Origin: Anaerolineales bacterium
GTDB lineage: Bacteria; Chloroflexota; Anaerolineae; Anaerolineales; UBA11579
Length of the DNA stretch: 39,112 nt
Reading direction: 5' to 3'
Assembly (NCBI GenBank): GCA_016932165.1
Contig: JAFGDK010000046.1
Coordinates: forward strand, 1-39,112
The position numbers and the translations under genes are program-made. Every line of letters starts with the position of its first letter. Positions within the stretch are counted from its first letter, which is position 1. Below are positions 25,572-33,677 of this stretch, one piece after another. The notes below the pieces were generated by a model, which saw only the letters and a program-made list of their open reading frames with translations, ran no database searches and had not been told where the DNA came from.

Positions 25572-25750
25572 CTTATGATCTGATCTACAAACAATACAGA
25601 TCGCAGACTAAAGATTTTGTGGAATACTCCTCACTGGACCCCAATCTGGTGAGTTTTTTATTTTCTAATGGTGAGAACAATCAAGAAACCTGCACAGCAG
25701 CAATCCAGAGTTTAGAGAAATTGCGTCTGGCGGTTGTCACCAGCATCTGA
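25556..25750 (+). CDS. Possible small ORF after the atypical receiver
   Basis: A 64-residue frame starting at GTG inside the receiver's last codons. It reads MPAKIAYDLIYKQYRSQTKD and then a polar, mixed sequence ending VVTSI. No domain is recognised, and no good SD site is present. It may be a small coupled protein or an accidental open frame; the latter is more likely. Confidence 0.25.
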   Translation: MPAKIAYDLIYKQYRSQTKDFVEYSSLDPNLVSFLFSNGENNQETCTAAIQSLEKLRLAVVTSI

Positions 25751-25820
25751 TCATCGAAAAGTATCAAAGATAACACCAAAAGGCCGTTTTGAATCGGGCT
25801 TAAATTTCCGAGACACCCTC

Positions 25821-25849
25821 AAAAATCCCGCCTGCGCAGGCTGATTTTT
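25821..25849. terminator. Bidirectional terminator after the receiver/kinase unit
   Basis: An outer 7-bp A/T stem (25821-25827 with 25843-25849) closes an inner CCTGCGCAGG palindrome, with a TTTTT tail in each direction. It lies between convergent genes. Confidence 0.7.
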
Positions 25850-25868
25850 ACCAGCGAAACTGGTTTTT
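25850..25868 (+). terminator. Second tandem terminator
   Basis: ACCAG and CTGGT form a 5-bp stem with a five-base CGAAA loop, followed by TTTT. It abuts the previous hairpin and would back it up for plus-strand transcripts. Confidence 0.5.
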
Positions 25869-25931
25869 AAATGGCAGTGAGTTTTGTCTCCCGCACGAGG
25901 AAACGATGACAGTCTGGGTGGATTATGTTGG

Positions 25932-26993
25932 TTATACCACCACCTCAACCTGAGTGCCGTATCCCTGCACAACCCTATCGTTGGGAGGGCTTTCCGGTGC
26001 AGCCCACCTGAACACCCATTTCGCTTCGTCCGGGCGCATGTTGACACACCCGTGGCTCATTTCTTGCCCGTAATTATCGTGCCAGTAGCATCCATGGAAG
26101 GCCACGCCTGTCTTGTAGAAGTACGAGACCCATGGCACTCCGGGTAGTTCATAGGCAAAGATATCGGCGGTGACCTGGCCATCTCCCATGTGGCGAACCG
26201 GCATTTTGAGCGAGATGTAATAATTCCCCAGCGGGGTGATTGTGGAGGGGCCGGTTGCCCCCGGCTTATCATATGGTTCACCGGTGGAAACATCCGTGTG
26301 GAAGACTTCCTGGCCGTCTTCAAAAGCAGTGGTCGTCTGCCGGGTGCGGTTGACCAGCAGTTTCTTTCGCTCTGGGGGCACTTCCGGGCTGAGCGGCGTG
26401 ATCTCTTCATCGGGGATCAAACGCATATGGTGGGCGGGGACAAAATAGGTGATCGGCAGCAGATCATCGCGAATCCCGTATGCCGGCTGGCCATTAGGGC
26501 CGTACCCCACTTCACTGACCCAGTGCATGGATTGGTAGTATAAGCGGTAAAGGGGAGAAAAGCCGTCATATTTATGGAATAGAAACGAGAGCGTGATCGG
26601 CACCGTCACCTCGGCCAGCTGGCGTTCGTTGGGGAGATGGTAGGCAACCTCCTGTGTGTGAGTCTCCACCACTTGAAGGTAAGCGGTATGCGCATAGCCC
26701 GAATCCAATTGGTACCAGCGGGGATTATGAACCGGGCCGTATGGAGAAACAACTTCCTTGTAAACATACACCAGTTCATCCCGGTGGCAGTATGTGACCA
26801 TCTCGCTTTCGAAGTCTGGTTCTTTGTAAACTGGCAACTGTCTGGCTGTCACCCGCACAATTTTTACCGATTGGGGAGGAAGCAGCGGATTGTTCTCCCA
26901 CAATTTTGTGATACGGGAAAATGCTGCCCCGGTGGTTGTCAGTCCGGCCAGTTTGAGGAAATCTCGTCTTGATAGTCTTTTTTGTGTATCCAT
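25932..26993 (-). CDS. L,D-transpeptidase (YkuD) with Tat-type signal
   Basis: A 353-residue exported protein. The N-terminus has SRRDFLKLAG, a twin-arginine-like signal, and then a hydrophobic stretch. The middle contains SH3-like strands (KIVRVTARQLPVYKEPDF...). The C-terminal catalytic domain has the YkuD pattern GVAFHGCYWHDNYGQEMSHGCVNMRPDEAKWVF, written here in part: the active-site Cys is Cys316 in SHGCVNM. L,D-transpeptidases make 3-3 peptidoglycan cross-links or attach proteins to the wall. It is minus-strand and about 100 bases from the DUF4013 gene, with a repeat between. Confidence 0.9.
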   Translation of the reverse strand: MDTQKRLSRRDFLKLAGLTTTGAAFSRITKLWENNPLLPPQSVKIVRVTARQLPVYKEPDFESEMVTYCHRDELVYVYKEVVSPYGPVHNPRWYQLDSGYAHTAYLQVVETHTQEVAYHLPNERQLAEVTVPITLSFLFHKYDGFSPLYRLYYQSMHWVSEVGYGPNGQPAYGIRDDLLPITYFVPAHHMRLIPDEEITPLSPEVPPERKKLLVNRTRQTTTAFEDGQEVFHTDVSTGEPYDKPGATGPSTITPLGNYYISLKMPVRHMGDGQVTADIFAYELPGVPWVSYFYKTGVAFHGCYWHDNYGQEMSHGCVNMRPDEAKWVFRWAAPESPPNDRVVQGYGTQVEVVV

Positions 26994-27009
26994 TTTGTCT
27001 AACTAATAT

Positions 27010-27085
27010 AAAACCACAGGATTGCACGAATAAACACGGATGATCTGCTCCCCATCTGTGAGAATCTTTATCGATCTGTGGTTTT
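27010..27085. repeat. Inverted repeat with CACAG/CACGG units
   Basis: AAAACCACAG and CTGTGGTTTT are perfect 10-base inverted ends separated by 56 bases. The interior carries related pieces, such as CACGGAT and ATCTGTG, in both orientations. This resembles the 'CCACAGATT...AATCTGTGG' intergenic repeats scattered in many bacterial genomes. It lies between the DUF4013 and L,D-transpeptidase genes. Confidence 0.55.
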
Positions 27086-27099
27086 CTTCTATTATTGTA

Positions 27100-27771
27100 C
27101 TAGATAACCGTGGTCCCAGCCTCACGCGCCTGGGCTGTTGCCTGTCCGATCAAGTGCGCCAGCACCAATTGAGCCGCTACCATGGTCACAAATACCCCAA
27201 TTACACACAGCACTACCCCAGCCATGCTCATCAGCGATCCAGCCAGTGAACCGATCAGTAGGGCAACAATGAACCCGCCCGCATTTGCTTTGAAGAGAGA
27301 CCAGCTATTTTGGGGGTTGACCAATTCCCTGAAGGGGACCCCTTCTGCAACAGGGACCCACAATGGGGGGATGATCAGGTTAACGGCAAGAATATAGATC
27401 ATGAAGAAGCCCCAGAAGCAGGTTACCAGGATGGAGATCATTGCAATGGCCGCCCCTTGTCCATCTTCTGGTATGGCGAACATCATCCAGGCAGGGATCA
27501 GGCTGAAGATGATCGATAGAATGATCACCGGGGAAGTCCAGACCAGTATTACGCCGATGAATTTCAACCCATTGAGCAAAAAATCACCGATCTGATCCCA
27601 TTCAGGCAGGCTCTCTTCCTCCTGGTGTGCCACCCTGCGGGACATTTCCGCCAGCCAGCCCATCAAGGCAATCCCCCCAATCCCTGTAATCGCCAGCGCC
27701 CCGCCGATGGCAAGCTTTTTCAGCCAATCGGGGTCTTTCCAGATATAAGTGAAGGCGCGTTCCAGTTCCAT
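27100..27771 (-). CDS. DUF4013 membrane protein
   Basis: A 223-residue protein that starts MELERAFTYIWKDPDWLKKL, the DUF4013 opening pattern (a membrane-edge amphipathic helix before the first transmembrane segment). About five to six hydrophobic segments follow, with short polar links (AHQEEESLPEWDQIGDFLLNGLKF). Family function is unknown; members are found in bacteria and archaea as integral membrane proteins. It has no tight partner: the next gene on this strand begins about 107 bases further on, beyond the inverted repeat. Start ATG 27771 is followed by a typical family N-terminus. Confidence 0.85.
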   Translation of the reverse strand: MELERAFTYIWKDPDWLKKLAIGGALAITGIGGIALMGWLAEMSRRVAHQEEESLPEWDQIGDFLLNGLKFIGVILVWTSPVIILSIIFSLIPAWMMFAIPEDGQGAAIAMISILVTCFWGFFMIYILAVNLIIPPLWVPVAEGVPFRELVNPQNSWSLFKANAGGFIVALLIGSLAGSLMSMAGVVLCVIGVFVTMVAAQLVLAHLIGQATAQAREAGTTVI

Positions 27772-27897
27772 GTAGGTTGCTCCTGTGCATTCCGGTTATT
27801 GTTGGAATTGTAAACCGTATGCCTGGTTTGCGCAAATTTACCATCGCCGATTTAGGCAGCTTCGTTAACGTGGTCAGATTTTGCTCTGCCGGAATGA

Positions 27898-27910
27898 TAT
27901 AATTCCCGGG
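27898..27910 (+). promoter_or_regulatory. Possible leaderless promoter of the Thr/Pro-rich gene
   Basis: A perfect TATAAT (27898-27903) sits seven bases before ATG 27911. That spacing would place the transcript start at the ATG. No SD site precedes the ATG and no strong -35 is seen. Confidence 0.4.
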
Positions 27911-28936
27911 ATGTTGGAAGGAACTTTCCCCGGCTTGGATATTCGGTCATTCATCCGCGTCCTGGTCATCTTGCTTGCCCTCGGCACCCTGGTGGCGTTC
28001 GCCATTGGGATCAGCGGAATCAGGGAATCGAGACGGTTGAAGTATTACCGCTTACGCCGTTCGCGCTTGCTGGCGGGATGGCGGGCATTATTAATTTCAT
28101 TCGGTTTGTTCGGCGTTACCCTGCTGGTTAGCCGCTTTGGGGAGCCGGTTGCCTACAATTACTATGTTATCTCTCCCACACCCTCACTGACACCCACTCC
28201 CAGCACTACCCCTACGATCACCCTCACGCCAACAATCACGCTCACTCCTTCCATCACACCGACTCTTTCAGAGACATATACTCCCACACCCACTTCCACA
28301 CCCTACGTGCCTCTGGCAGTTGAGGTCAATTTTACCGGCACACTCACCCCGCCTCCAGAAGCAGTTTTTAGCCCGCTGCGCTTTGCTGAGGGGATCGACC
28401 TGGCTTACAATCCGATCGACCCCAAAACCACCTTCACCAACCCGGTCCGGATGATGTATGCCATCTTCAGCTATGACAAAATGGCGGATGGCATTCAATG
28501 GACCGCACTCTGGTACCGTGATGGGGAACTGGTCTATTACGAAACCAAACCCTGGGACGGCGGGACTGGTGGATTTGGTTTTAGCGATTGGAATCCGGAA
28601 CCAGAAGAATGGTTGCCAGGCAATTACCAGGTGCAGATATTTATCGGTTTAGACCTGGCGGTCTCTGGAGGTTTTGAGGTGGTCGGTTTCCCGGCAACCC
28701 GGACCCCGACCGTGACCAATACGCCGACAATCACCACTACCCTCACCCCCACACCTACCCTGACCCCGACGATCACCAATACACCCACGGTTACGGTTAC
28801 TCGCTGGCCGACCCTCACCCCCACGCCGACGCGTACCCCCTATCCGCCGACCGCAACCAAGATCCCCACCAGTACGCCGCTGCCCACCGAAACGCCTGTC
28901 CCCACGCGCACCTTCCGCCCGACCGCGATGCCGTAA
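27911..28936 (+). CDS. Membrane-anchored Thr/Pro-rich repeat protein
   Basis: A 341-residue protein. Two hydrophobic segments near residues 14-35 and 55-73 bracket a basic patch ([17 protein letters not shown]). From about 84 to 130 and again from about 265 to the end there are Thr-Pro-rich repeats of the type TPTITLTPT, typical of flexible linkers in Anaerolineae secreted proteins. Between them is a compact domain (about 135-262) with [13 protein letters not shown] and [13 protein letters not shown], of unknown function but probably beta-rich. It is a plausible cell-surface stalk. The polyproline-like content could make EF-P important for its translation. Confidence 0.75.
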   Translation: MLEGTFPGLDIRSFIRVLVILLALGTLVAFAIGISGIRESRRLKYYRLRRSRLLAGWRALLISFGLFGVTLLVSRFGEPVAYNYYVISPTPSLTPTPSTTPTITLTPTITLTPSITPTLSETYTPTPTSTPYVPLAVEVNFTGTLTPPPEAVFSPLRFAEGIDLAYNPIDPKTTFTNPVRMMYAIFSYDKMADGIQWTALWYRDGELVYYETKPWDGGTGGFGFSDWNPEPEEWLPGNYQVQIFIGLDLAVSGGFEVVGFPATRTPTVTNTPTITTTLTPTPTLTPTITNTPTVTVTRWPTLTPTPTRTPYPPTATKIPTSTPLPTETPVPTRTFRPTAMP

Positions 28937-28937
28937 T

Positions 28938-28953
28938 TGCCCTGAAAAGGGCA
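28938..28953. terminator. Small hairpin between convergent genes
   Basis: TGCCCT and AGGGCA form a 6-bp stem with a GAAA tetraloop, with no T-run. It lies between the Thr/Pro-rich gene and psuG and might end one or both transcripts. Confidence 0.35.
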
Positions 28954-28964
28954 GTGAACTTACC

Positions 28965-29897
28965 TTATACTACTCCCAGACCAATCGGCTTGTAGAGCTG
29001 TTGGGCGATCTCTGCCGCAGTTTTGGCGTTGTTCTTGAGTAAAGCCAGGTTTGCTTTCAGGCTCTTCCCCCCACTTAACTCACTTACCCGGCTGAGCAAA
29101 AAGGGTGTCACTGACTGCCCGCGAACGCCCTGCAACACGGCTTCTGCCAGGGCTTGCTGGATTTCCTTCTCAACCTCAGCAGCTGGGATCGACTCCTGTT
29201 CTGGCACCGGAACAGCTACCAGCAGACCTCCCCCGCCCATCTGCCAGTGGGCTTTGGCAATCTCAGCGGCTTCTTCCGGGCTGTCTGCCCTGGCGCTAAC
29301 ACCTAATCCGCTCTCACGTGAATAAAATGCCGGGAATTCATCCGTCTGGTAGCCGATCACCGGCACGCCCATTGTTTCAAGCTGCTCGAGGGTGGCCGGC
29401 AGGTCCAGGATCGCCTTGGCCCCGGCGCAAACCACGATCACTTTGCTCTTCGCCAGTTGACCCAGGTCAGTGGAGATATCGAAGGGAGCCTCCCTGTGTA
29501 CACCGCCGATCCCGCCGGTGGCAAAGATCTTGATCCCCACCATCTCCGAAAGGATCAGAGTCCCGGCTACCGTGGTGCCGCCGCTGACTTTTTGGGCCAT
29601 GGCTGGGCCAAAATCTCGCACGCTGACCTTGCGCAGCCCCTCACCCTGGGCCAGCATGGCCAGGTCTGTTGAGTCCAGGCCGATTCTCGGCGTACCGTCA
29701 ATCACCGCAGTGGTGGCCGGGACAGCCCCTCCCGCCCGAACCGTGGCTTCCATATCCTCCGCAAGCTGCTGGTTTTGAGGGTAAGGCAGTCCGTGAGAGA
29801 TGACGGTCGATTCCAGGGCTACCACTGGTTTCCCTTGGGTCAGGGCGCGGCCGACCTCGGGTTGGATTTGCAGAAATTTTGGGAACTGGGGTTTCAT
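28965..29897 (-). CDS. psuG: Pseudouridine-5'-phosphate glycosidase
   Basis: A 310-residue enzyme that reversibly cleaves pseudouridine 5'-phosphate to uracil and ribose 5-phosphate. Family phrases present include VALESTVISHGLPYPQN, PATTAVIDG, VSVRDFGPAMAQKVSGGTTVAGT, FATGGIGGVHREA and VIGYQTDEFPAFYSRESG. The start is taken at ATG 29897, because GAGGAAAAA precedes it; a longer frame to 29942 adds 15 poor residues. No psuK kinase lies next to it, so its partner must be elsewhere or the gene acts alone. It converges on the Thr/Pro-rich gene. Confidence 0.94.
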   Translation of the reverse strand: MKPQFPKFLQIQPEVGRALTQGKPVVALESTVISHGLPYPQNQQLAEDMEATVRAGGAVPATTAVIDGTPRIGLDSTDLAMLAQGEGLRKVSVRDFGPAMAQKVSGGTTVAGTLILSEMVGIKIFATGGIGGVHREAPFDISTDLGQLAKSKVIVVCAGAKAILDLPATLEQLETMGVPVIGYQTDEFPAFYSRESGLGVSARADSPEEAAEIAKAHWQMGGGGLLVAVPVPEQESIPAAEVEKEIQQALAEAVLQGVRGQSVTPFLLSRVSELSGGKSLKANLALLKNNAKTAAEIAQQLYKPIGLGVV

Positions 29898-29997
29898 TTT
29901 TTCCTCGTCTGGTGGTTTTTTCGTAATTATAAACCACCGCACTCAGAGAGACCATTCAACTAGTGATTATTTGACAATCAAACTGACTCCTCCATCC

Positions 29998-30025
29998 TTG
30001 ACCTTCGCCAAACTCCGTGTAGAAT
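29998..30025 (+). promoter_or_regulatory. Promoter of tRNA-Leu
   Basis: TTGACC (29998-30003), a 16-base spacer and TAGAAT (30020-30025). The tRNA begins eight bases after the -10 box. Confidence 0.6.
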
Positions 30026-30033
30026 ATAAATGC

Positions 30034-30117
<84 letters not shown>

Positions 30118-30140
30118 CACTCATTGTCCCGCTGAAGGTG

Positions 30141-30237
30141 TGGGGTTTGCACAGCAAACTCCATAACAATCAAGCGATTCGCTTGATTGTCCGCCTGGGA
30201 GGAGTACGGCTGGCTGGTGGCTCCCCATCAGCCAGCC
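30141..30237 (+). ncRNA. Three consecutive stem-loops after tRNA-Leu
   Basis: Hairpin 1 spans 30141-30163 (10 bp, one G-T pair, three-base loop). Hairpin 2 spans 30166-30190 (perfect 11 bp, three-base loop). Hairpin 3 spans 30208-30237 (9 bp, 12-base loop). None is followed by a T-run. They may be a tail of the tRNA transcript or a small RNA. The call as an RNA is tentative. Confidence 0.4.
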
Positions 30238-30334
30238 CTTCATTTAAAGAATTGGGATCAGGCTTAGCTTCGATTAATGATTTCCACCCTCATCGGTAAT
30301 ATAATATTTTTAGGTGCACGCTACTGGAGCTATG

Positions 30335-30844
30335 ATGAAGAAAATCCTTTCAAAGCAAAATTCTATCGGGAGGAAGATCACCGGCTTTGCAATGCTGGGG
30401 GTAGGGATAGTGTTTGTGATCCTATTGGTGGTCAACACGCTGGCAGATTTTCCCCTGGTGGTCCTGGGCAAGACCGTCAGCGGGGTAGTAGCCGAAAAAT
30501 GGTACCAACTGATTGAGGAAAATCAGGGCGAACTTTCATTCACCTACCACGTTGGCTATTCATTCACCACGCTAAAGGGAGAGAAGTTCGAAGGAAGTTC
30601 AAGACTGGGTGCCAATGAATGGTCAGCCTTGGTCGAGGGCGGCGAAGTCAGGGTGGTTTACTCTCCGTTTGATCCCGAGAACAACCGGATAGATGACTCT
30701 CGCTTCCGGCCTTTGCTGATCTGTACCTACATTCCTTTCATCTTCCTGGCCTGGTTTTTCCTGGCCCAGGGGTGGGAGATACTCTCTGGAGAATTCATCA
30801 CTAAAGAAGCCGTTCTCTGGCGGCTTGATCAGGAAGAAAAATAG
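30335..30844 (+). CDS. DUF3592-like membrane protein
   Basis: A 169-residue protein with an N-terminal hydrophobic segment (about 12-40) and another near the C-terminus (PLLICTYIPFIFLAWFFLAQGW). The extracytoplasmic part has the DUF3592 pattern: VSGVVAEKWYQLIEE, then YHVGYSFTTLKGEKFEGSS and a late VRVVYSPFDPENNRI. DUF3592 proteins are widespread, usually with unknown function. The start at 30335 is set by GGAG with a five-base spacing; an adjacent ATG at 30332 would add one residue. It is a single gene convergent with the YwiC-like gene. Confidence 0.8.
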   Translation: MKKILSKQNSIGRKITGFAMLGVGIVFVILLVVNTLADFPLVVLGKTVSGVVAEKWYQLIEENQGELSFTYHVGYSFTTLKGEKFEGSSRLGANEWSALVEGGEVRVVYSPFDPENNRIDDSRFRPLLICTYIPFIFLAWFFLAQGWEILSGEFITKEAVLWRLDQEEK

Positions 30845-30934
30845 CCTCCCTGTCCCCCGGTAAGGACTATCACACCAGGTATGGTTAGCAGAAATCTCCT
30901 GTTTTCATATCCTTATTGGGGGAGATGCTTGCAG

Positions 30935-31750
30935 TTACCACAGAAGCATGAATAAAAGGGTGAAGATGCTGGAGACTGCCAGTTGGCGCAGTCCGATGGA
31001 AGTCGGCTTCCAACCGATAGCGGGGCGGAAGGTTCCCCAGACCACCTCGACGAACTGCACCAGGTAGGGGATCCAGATCCAAATCGGCAGCCAGCCGACT
31101 GCAGCGGCGACTGCCGCCAGCCCCAGGTTGAACCCGCCGTACATCAAAGCGCGCCGTCCCATCTGCAACTTGTTCTTATCCCCCGGTTCTGCCTTCAGTT
31201 CTCGCTGTTCCAGGCGCAGGAATGCATATACGATTGAGGCAGCAGATTGCAGCCAGGTCAGGATCCACAGCCACCAGCCAACCGGGTCAATGCCGCCCGC
31301 GCTGATCCAGTAAGCCGCCGGAGCAGCCAGGGCCAATGTCCCCGAGGCCAGCACATCGACACCCATCTGGCGTCTCTCCCGGCGTTTGCTCACCAGCCAC
31401 AGATGCCATCCGAAGACCAGCAGGCCGGGAAGGGCCAGCCAGAAAATATAGACAGCTTTCTGGAGGATCAAAGCAAACCCACCTATCAGGCCGATCAGGC
31501 CATACACACAAATCCAGAAGACCGCTGCCGGTTGATCTTTCTTTGTTCGCCGTCCCGACATGCTTTTAACCAGTATTGAGGCAGGCTGCCGGAGAAGAAA
31601 TACGGACAATAAGCTCACCACCAGCCATAATTGGGTATTGGAGAACTGGCCCCCGGCAGTGATCCCGATCAGCAGCGGGCTGAACAGGAATATCCAAGAT
31701 CCATGGTCTGAGGGCAGGGCAATTTGTTTGTTGGCATATTGTTTGAACAT
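30935..31750 (-). CDS. YwiC-like membrane protein
   Basis: A 271-residue protein with about eight hydrophobic segments. The N-terminal ALPSDHGSWIFLFSPLLIGI matches the family phrase (A-L-P-x-x-H-G-S-W), and FLLRQPASILVKS follows. YwiC-like proteins are membrane proteins of unknown function, in Bacillus next to nitrate/nitrite-respiration genes. Here the neighbours give no such context. The gene is on the minus strand and begins 117 bases from the divergent lipoprotein gene. Confidence 0.85.
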   Translation of the reverse strand: MFKQYANKQIALPSDHGSWIFLFSPLLIGITAGGQFSNTQLWLVVSLLSVFLLRQPASILVKSMSGRRTKKDQPAAVFWICVYGLIGLIGGFALILQKAVYIFWLALPGLLVFGWHLWLVSKRRERRQMGVDVLASGTLALAAPAAYWISAGGIDPVGWWLWILTWLQSAASIVYAFLRLEQRELKAEPGDKNKLQMGRRALMYGGFNLGLAAVAAAVGWLPIWIWIPYLVQFVEVVWGTFRPAIGWKPTSIGLRQLAVSSIFTLLFMLLW

Positions 31751-31867
31751 ACTATTGATAGTACCAGAGATTGTTTTTCTGTAACATAACTTTTATTAAG
31801 TTTGTATACTATGAAAGAGAATCACCAGTCTCAATTCATCTTGATGGTGAGATTGCAGGAGGCTGCT

Positions 31868-32839
31868 ATGCAAAAGTTAAAGGTGCAGAAAATCCTGGTT
31901 TTGGTCTGGCTGGCTTTGCTGTCGGCTGGCTGCCAGACTTTTCTGCCAGCTCAGATTGCTACCCCCACGCCAGACCGGTTTACCATGATCCCGCCTGAGG
32001 CAGAAAAACTTGCCGACCCTCTGCCGCCAGAAGTCCACCACCCAGGTTGGGCTGACCCGGTTCCCGTGCCGGGCTTGCTTAACTCCACCGGGCTGGAGGA
32101 TTCCGCTTTCATCACCCCAGACGGTCTGGAAATGATCTTTTTCTTTACCCCCACGATCGAAAACCCACCCGAGATGCAGGTGTTGGACGGGGTTACCGGG
32201 ATATATCTCAGCCAATGGACCGGCGCGGGTTGGGGAGCGCCGCAGCGCATCATCCTCGCGGAAAAGGGCCAGCCTGCCCTGGATGGCTGCGGCACTCTGG
32301 TGGGGGACGAGCTGTGGTTCTGTTCGGTGCGGGAGGGGAATTTGCGTGAGATTGATATCTGGCGCGCCACCCGGCAGGCTGGTGAGTGGACCAATATCCG
32401 CAGCGCAGGGGAACGGCTGAATGTCGATTACCAGGTGGGTGAAATGCACATCAATCCTGCCGGGGATCGGCTGATCTACCACACCACCACGCTGCCCGGA
32501 GCTGGCGGGATGGACATCTGGCAAACCAGGCTGGTCGATGGCGAATGGCAGCCGCCTGAAAACCTCAGCGCGGTCAATACGCCTGAGGATGAGGGCTGGC
32601 CGTTCCTGTCTGAAGATGGTACAGAATTGTGGTTCACCCGCTTTTACCAGGGCAGCCCGGCGGTCTTTCGCTCGGTCTGGCAGGATCGGGATTGGAGCGC
32701 CCCGGAACTGATCGTCTCTAGCTTTGCCGGCGAGCCGACCCTGGATGCAGCCGGAAACCTGTATTTTACCCATCACATCATCATTGACGGGGTAATCCGG
32801 GAGGCGGACATTTATCTCGCCAGAAGGGTTGGGGATTAA
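31868..32839 (+). CDS. Lipoprotein with beta-propeller (PD40-like) repeats
   Basis: A 323-residue exported lipoprotein. The lipobox is LSAGC, with Cys21 following the signal peptide MQKLKVQKILVLVWLA. The rest is repeating beta-propeller-like blades of the TolB/PD40 type: TPDGLEMIFFFT, NPAGDRLIYHTTT, SEDGTELWFTRFY and DAAGNLYFTHH, each with a Gly-Ser-Asp pattern. Such domains usually bind peptides, sugars or partner proteins. ATG 31868 is chosen by AGGAGG (31857-31862), five bases upstream. No partner gene is adjacent. Confidence 0.85.
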   Translation: MQKLKVQKILVLVWLALLSAGCQTFLPAQIATPTPDRFTMIPPEAEKLADPLPPEVHHPGWADPVPVPGLLNSTGLEDSAFITPDGLEMIFFFTPTIENPPEMQVLDGVTGIYLSQWTGAGWGAPQRIILAEKGQPALDGCGTLVGDELWFCSVREGNLREIDIWRATRQAGEWTNIRSAGERLNVDYQVGEMHINPAGDRLIYHTTTLPGAGGMDIWQTRLVDGEWQPPENLSAVNTPEDEGWPFLSEDGTELWFTRFYQGSPAVFRSVWQDRDWSAPELIVSSFAGEPTLDAAGNLYFTHHIIIDGVIREADIYLARRVGD

Positions 32840-32949
32840 GGTTTTTCCAAGCTTCCCGCTTAAATCGTGCCGGAATACCGCGAAATTTTAAATCGAATCA
32901 GAATTGGTCTCTCCCATCCAACCGGGGATCTGGCACCCCTCTGACTTAT

Positions 32950-32999
32950 TAAAAAAAAACAGCCCACCATCTGGTGAACTGCCTTCAGGCTTTTTCCTG
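32950..32999. terminator. Possible terminator between the lipoprotein and arsR genes
   Basis: An A-run with AGCC at the start and GGCTTTTT near the end could form an outer stem, with smaller self-complementary pieces (CACCA/TGGTG, GCC/GGC) inside. The gap is shared by convergent genes. The structure is not very clean, so confidence is low. Confidence 0.35.
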
Positions 33000-33003
33000 C
33001 TGT

Positions 33004-33354
33004 TCACTCTTTGCGCAATGGCTCAGATGCTGAGCGCGCCAGGTTGATCTGGCTTTCCAGGCTGTCGGCCAACATGCCGCGCAGCAGTTCCAATGCCTGG
33101 ATCACCCGGTTATCAGCCAGGCTGTAATACACCGACTGGCCATCTCGCTCTGAGTTGACCATATTGCGCTCGCGCAATATCTTTAGATGGCGCGAAACCG
33201 TTGGTTGGGGGATCTCCAGCGTGGATGCCAGGTCGCTGACGTTGTGCGGTCCTTTATCCAGTTCATACAGGATCAGAATCCGGTTGGGGTCCGCCAGCCC
33301 GCTGCACACCTGTGCGTGGAGGATATTGATCTCGTCTCTTAGTGTTTTGGCCAT
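33004..33354 (-). CDS. ArsR-family winged-helix repressor
   Basis: A 116-residue DNA-binding protein. Residues 15-85 form an ArsR-type winged HTH: LADPNRILILYELDKGPHNVSDLAS, then LEIPQPTVSRHLKILRERNMV and the wing GQSVYYSL. No metal-binding cysteine set typical of ArsR or CadC is seen; the only Cys is Cys17 (QVCSG), so the signal may be non-metal. A GAATATATTC palindrome at 33416-33425 is upstream on the other side and could be an autoregulatory site. It lies beside the divergent first subtilase unit and may influence it; this is inference. Confidence 0.88.
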   Translation of the reverse strand: MAKTLRDEINILHAQVCSGLADPNRILILYELDKGPHNVSDLASTLEIPQPTVSRHLKILRERNMVNSERDGQSVYYSLADNRVIQALELLRGMLADSLESQINLARSASEPLRKE

Positions 33355-33415
33355 CTTGCCCTCAATAACCTAGAATATTATCCGAATATCTATTTATGTA
33401 ATCTTACCATTTTGT

Positions 33416-33425
33416 GAATATATTC
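33416..33425. promoter_or_regulatory. Palindrome between the ArsR-type gene and the first subtilase
   Basis: GAATATATTC is a perfect palindrome in the divergent intergenic region. A related GAATATT and GAATATC pair lies at 33373-33390. Either could be the ArsR-type protein's site. Confidence 0.35.
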
Positions 33426-33455
33426 GCAAATTTATTTATTCAGTTCTGATCAAAA

Positions 33456-33489
33456 CAGATAAATTCTGGGCGATTTATCAGATAAATTC
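33456..33489 (+). repeat. Direct repeat CAGATAAATTC upstream of the first subtilase
   Basis: The 11-mer CAGATAAATTC occurs at 33456-33466 and at 33479-33489, a period of 23 bases, just before the -35 region. The second subtilase does not have it. Possible activator sites. Confidence 0.4.
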
Positions 33490-33490
33490 C

Positions 33491-33677
33491 CAAACCTTGC
33501 AATTTTGTTAGGTCTTGCTATAATTGATTAACCCCAGATTAATTATCACGAGTCATTGATCAGGACTTTAGAGTATTTTGGGGGTAGCTGCATCTAAAGG
33601 AGGTGGACATACAAAATTAGATTGCATTGAAAATTTCATTGGAAAAGAAAAATCAGATTACTTTTTGGAGGAAAAAA
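33491..33677 (+). promoter_or_regulatory. Promoter and long leader of the first subtilase (copy 1)
   Basis: Bases 33491-33544 are identical to 35161-35214. They hold TTGCAA (33497-33502), a 16-base spacer and an extended -10 TGCTATAAT (33516-33524). A 29-base block (33579-33607) with an SD-like AAAGGAGGTGG is also shared, as is TCAGATTACTT (33653-33663) near the true SD site GGAGG (33667-33671). The leader is about 145 bases. The first bases, CCCCAGA, could pair with TTTTGGGG near 33580. Confidence 0.7.
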
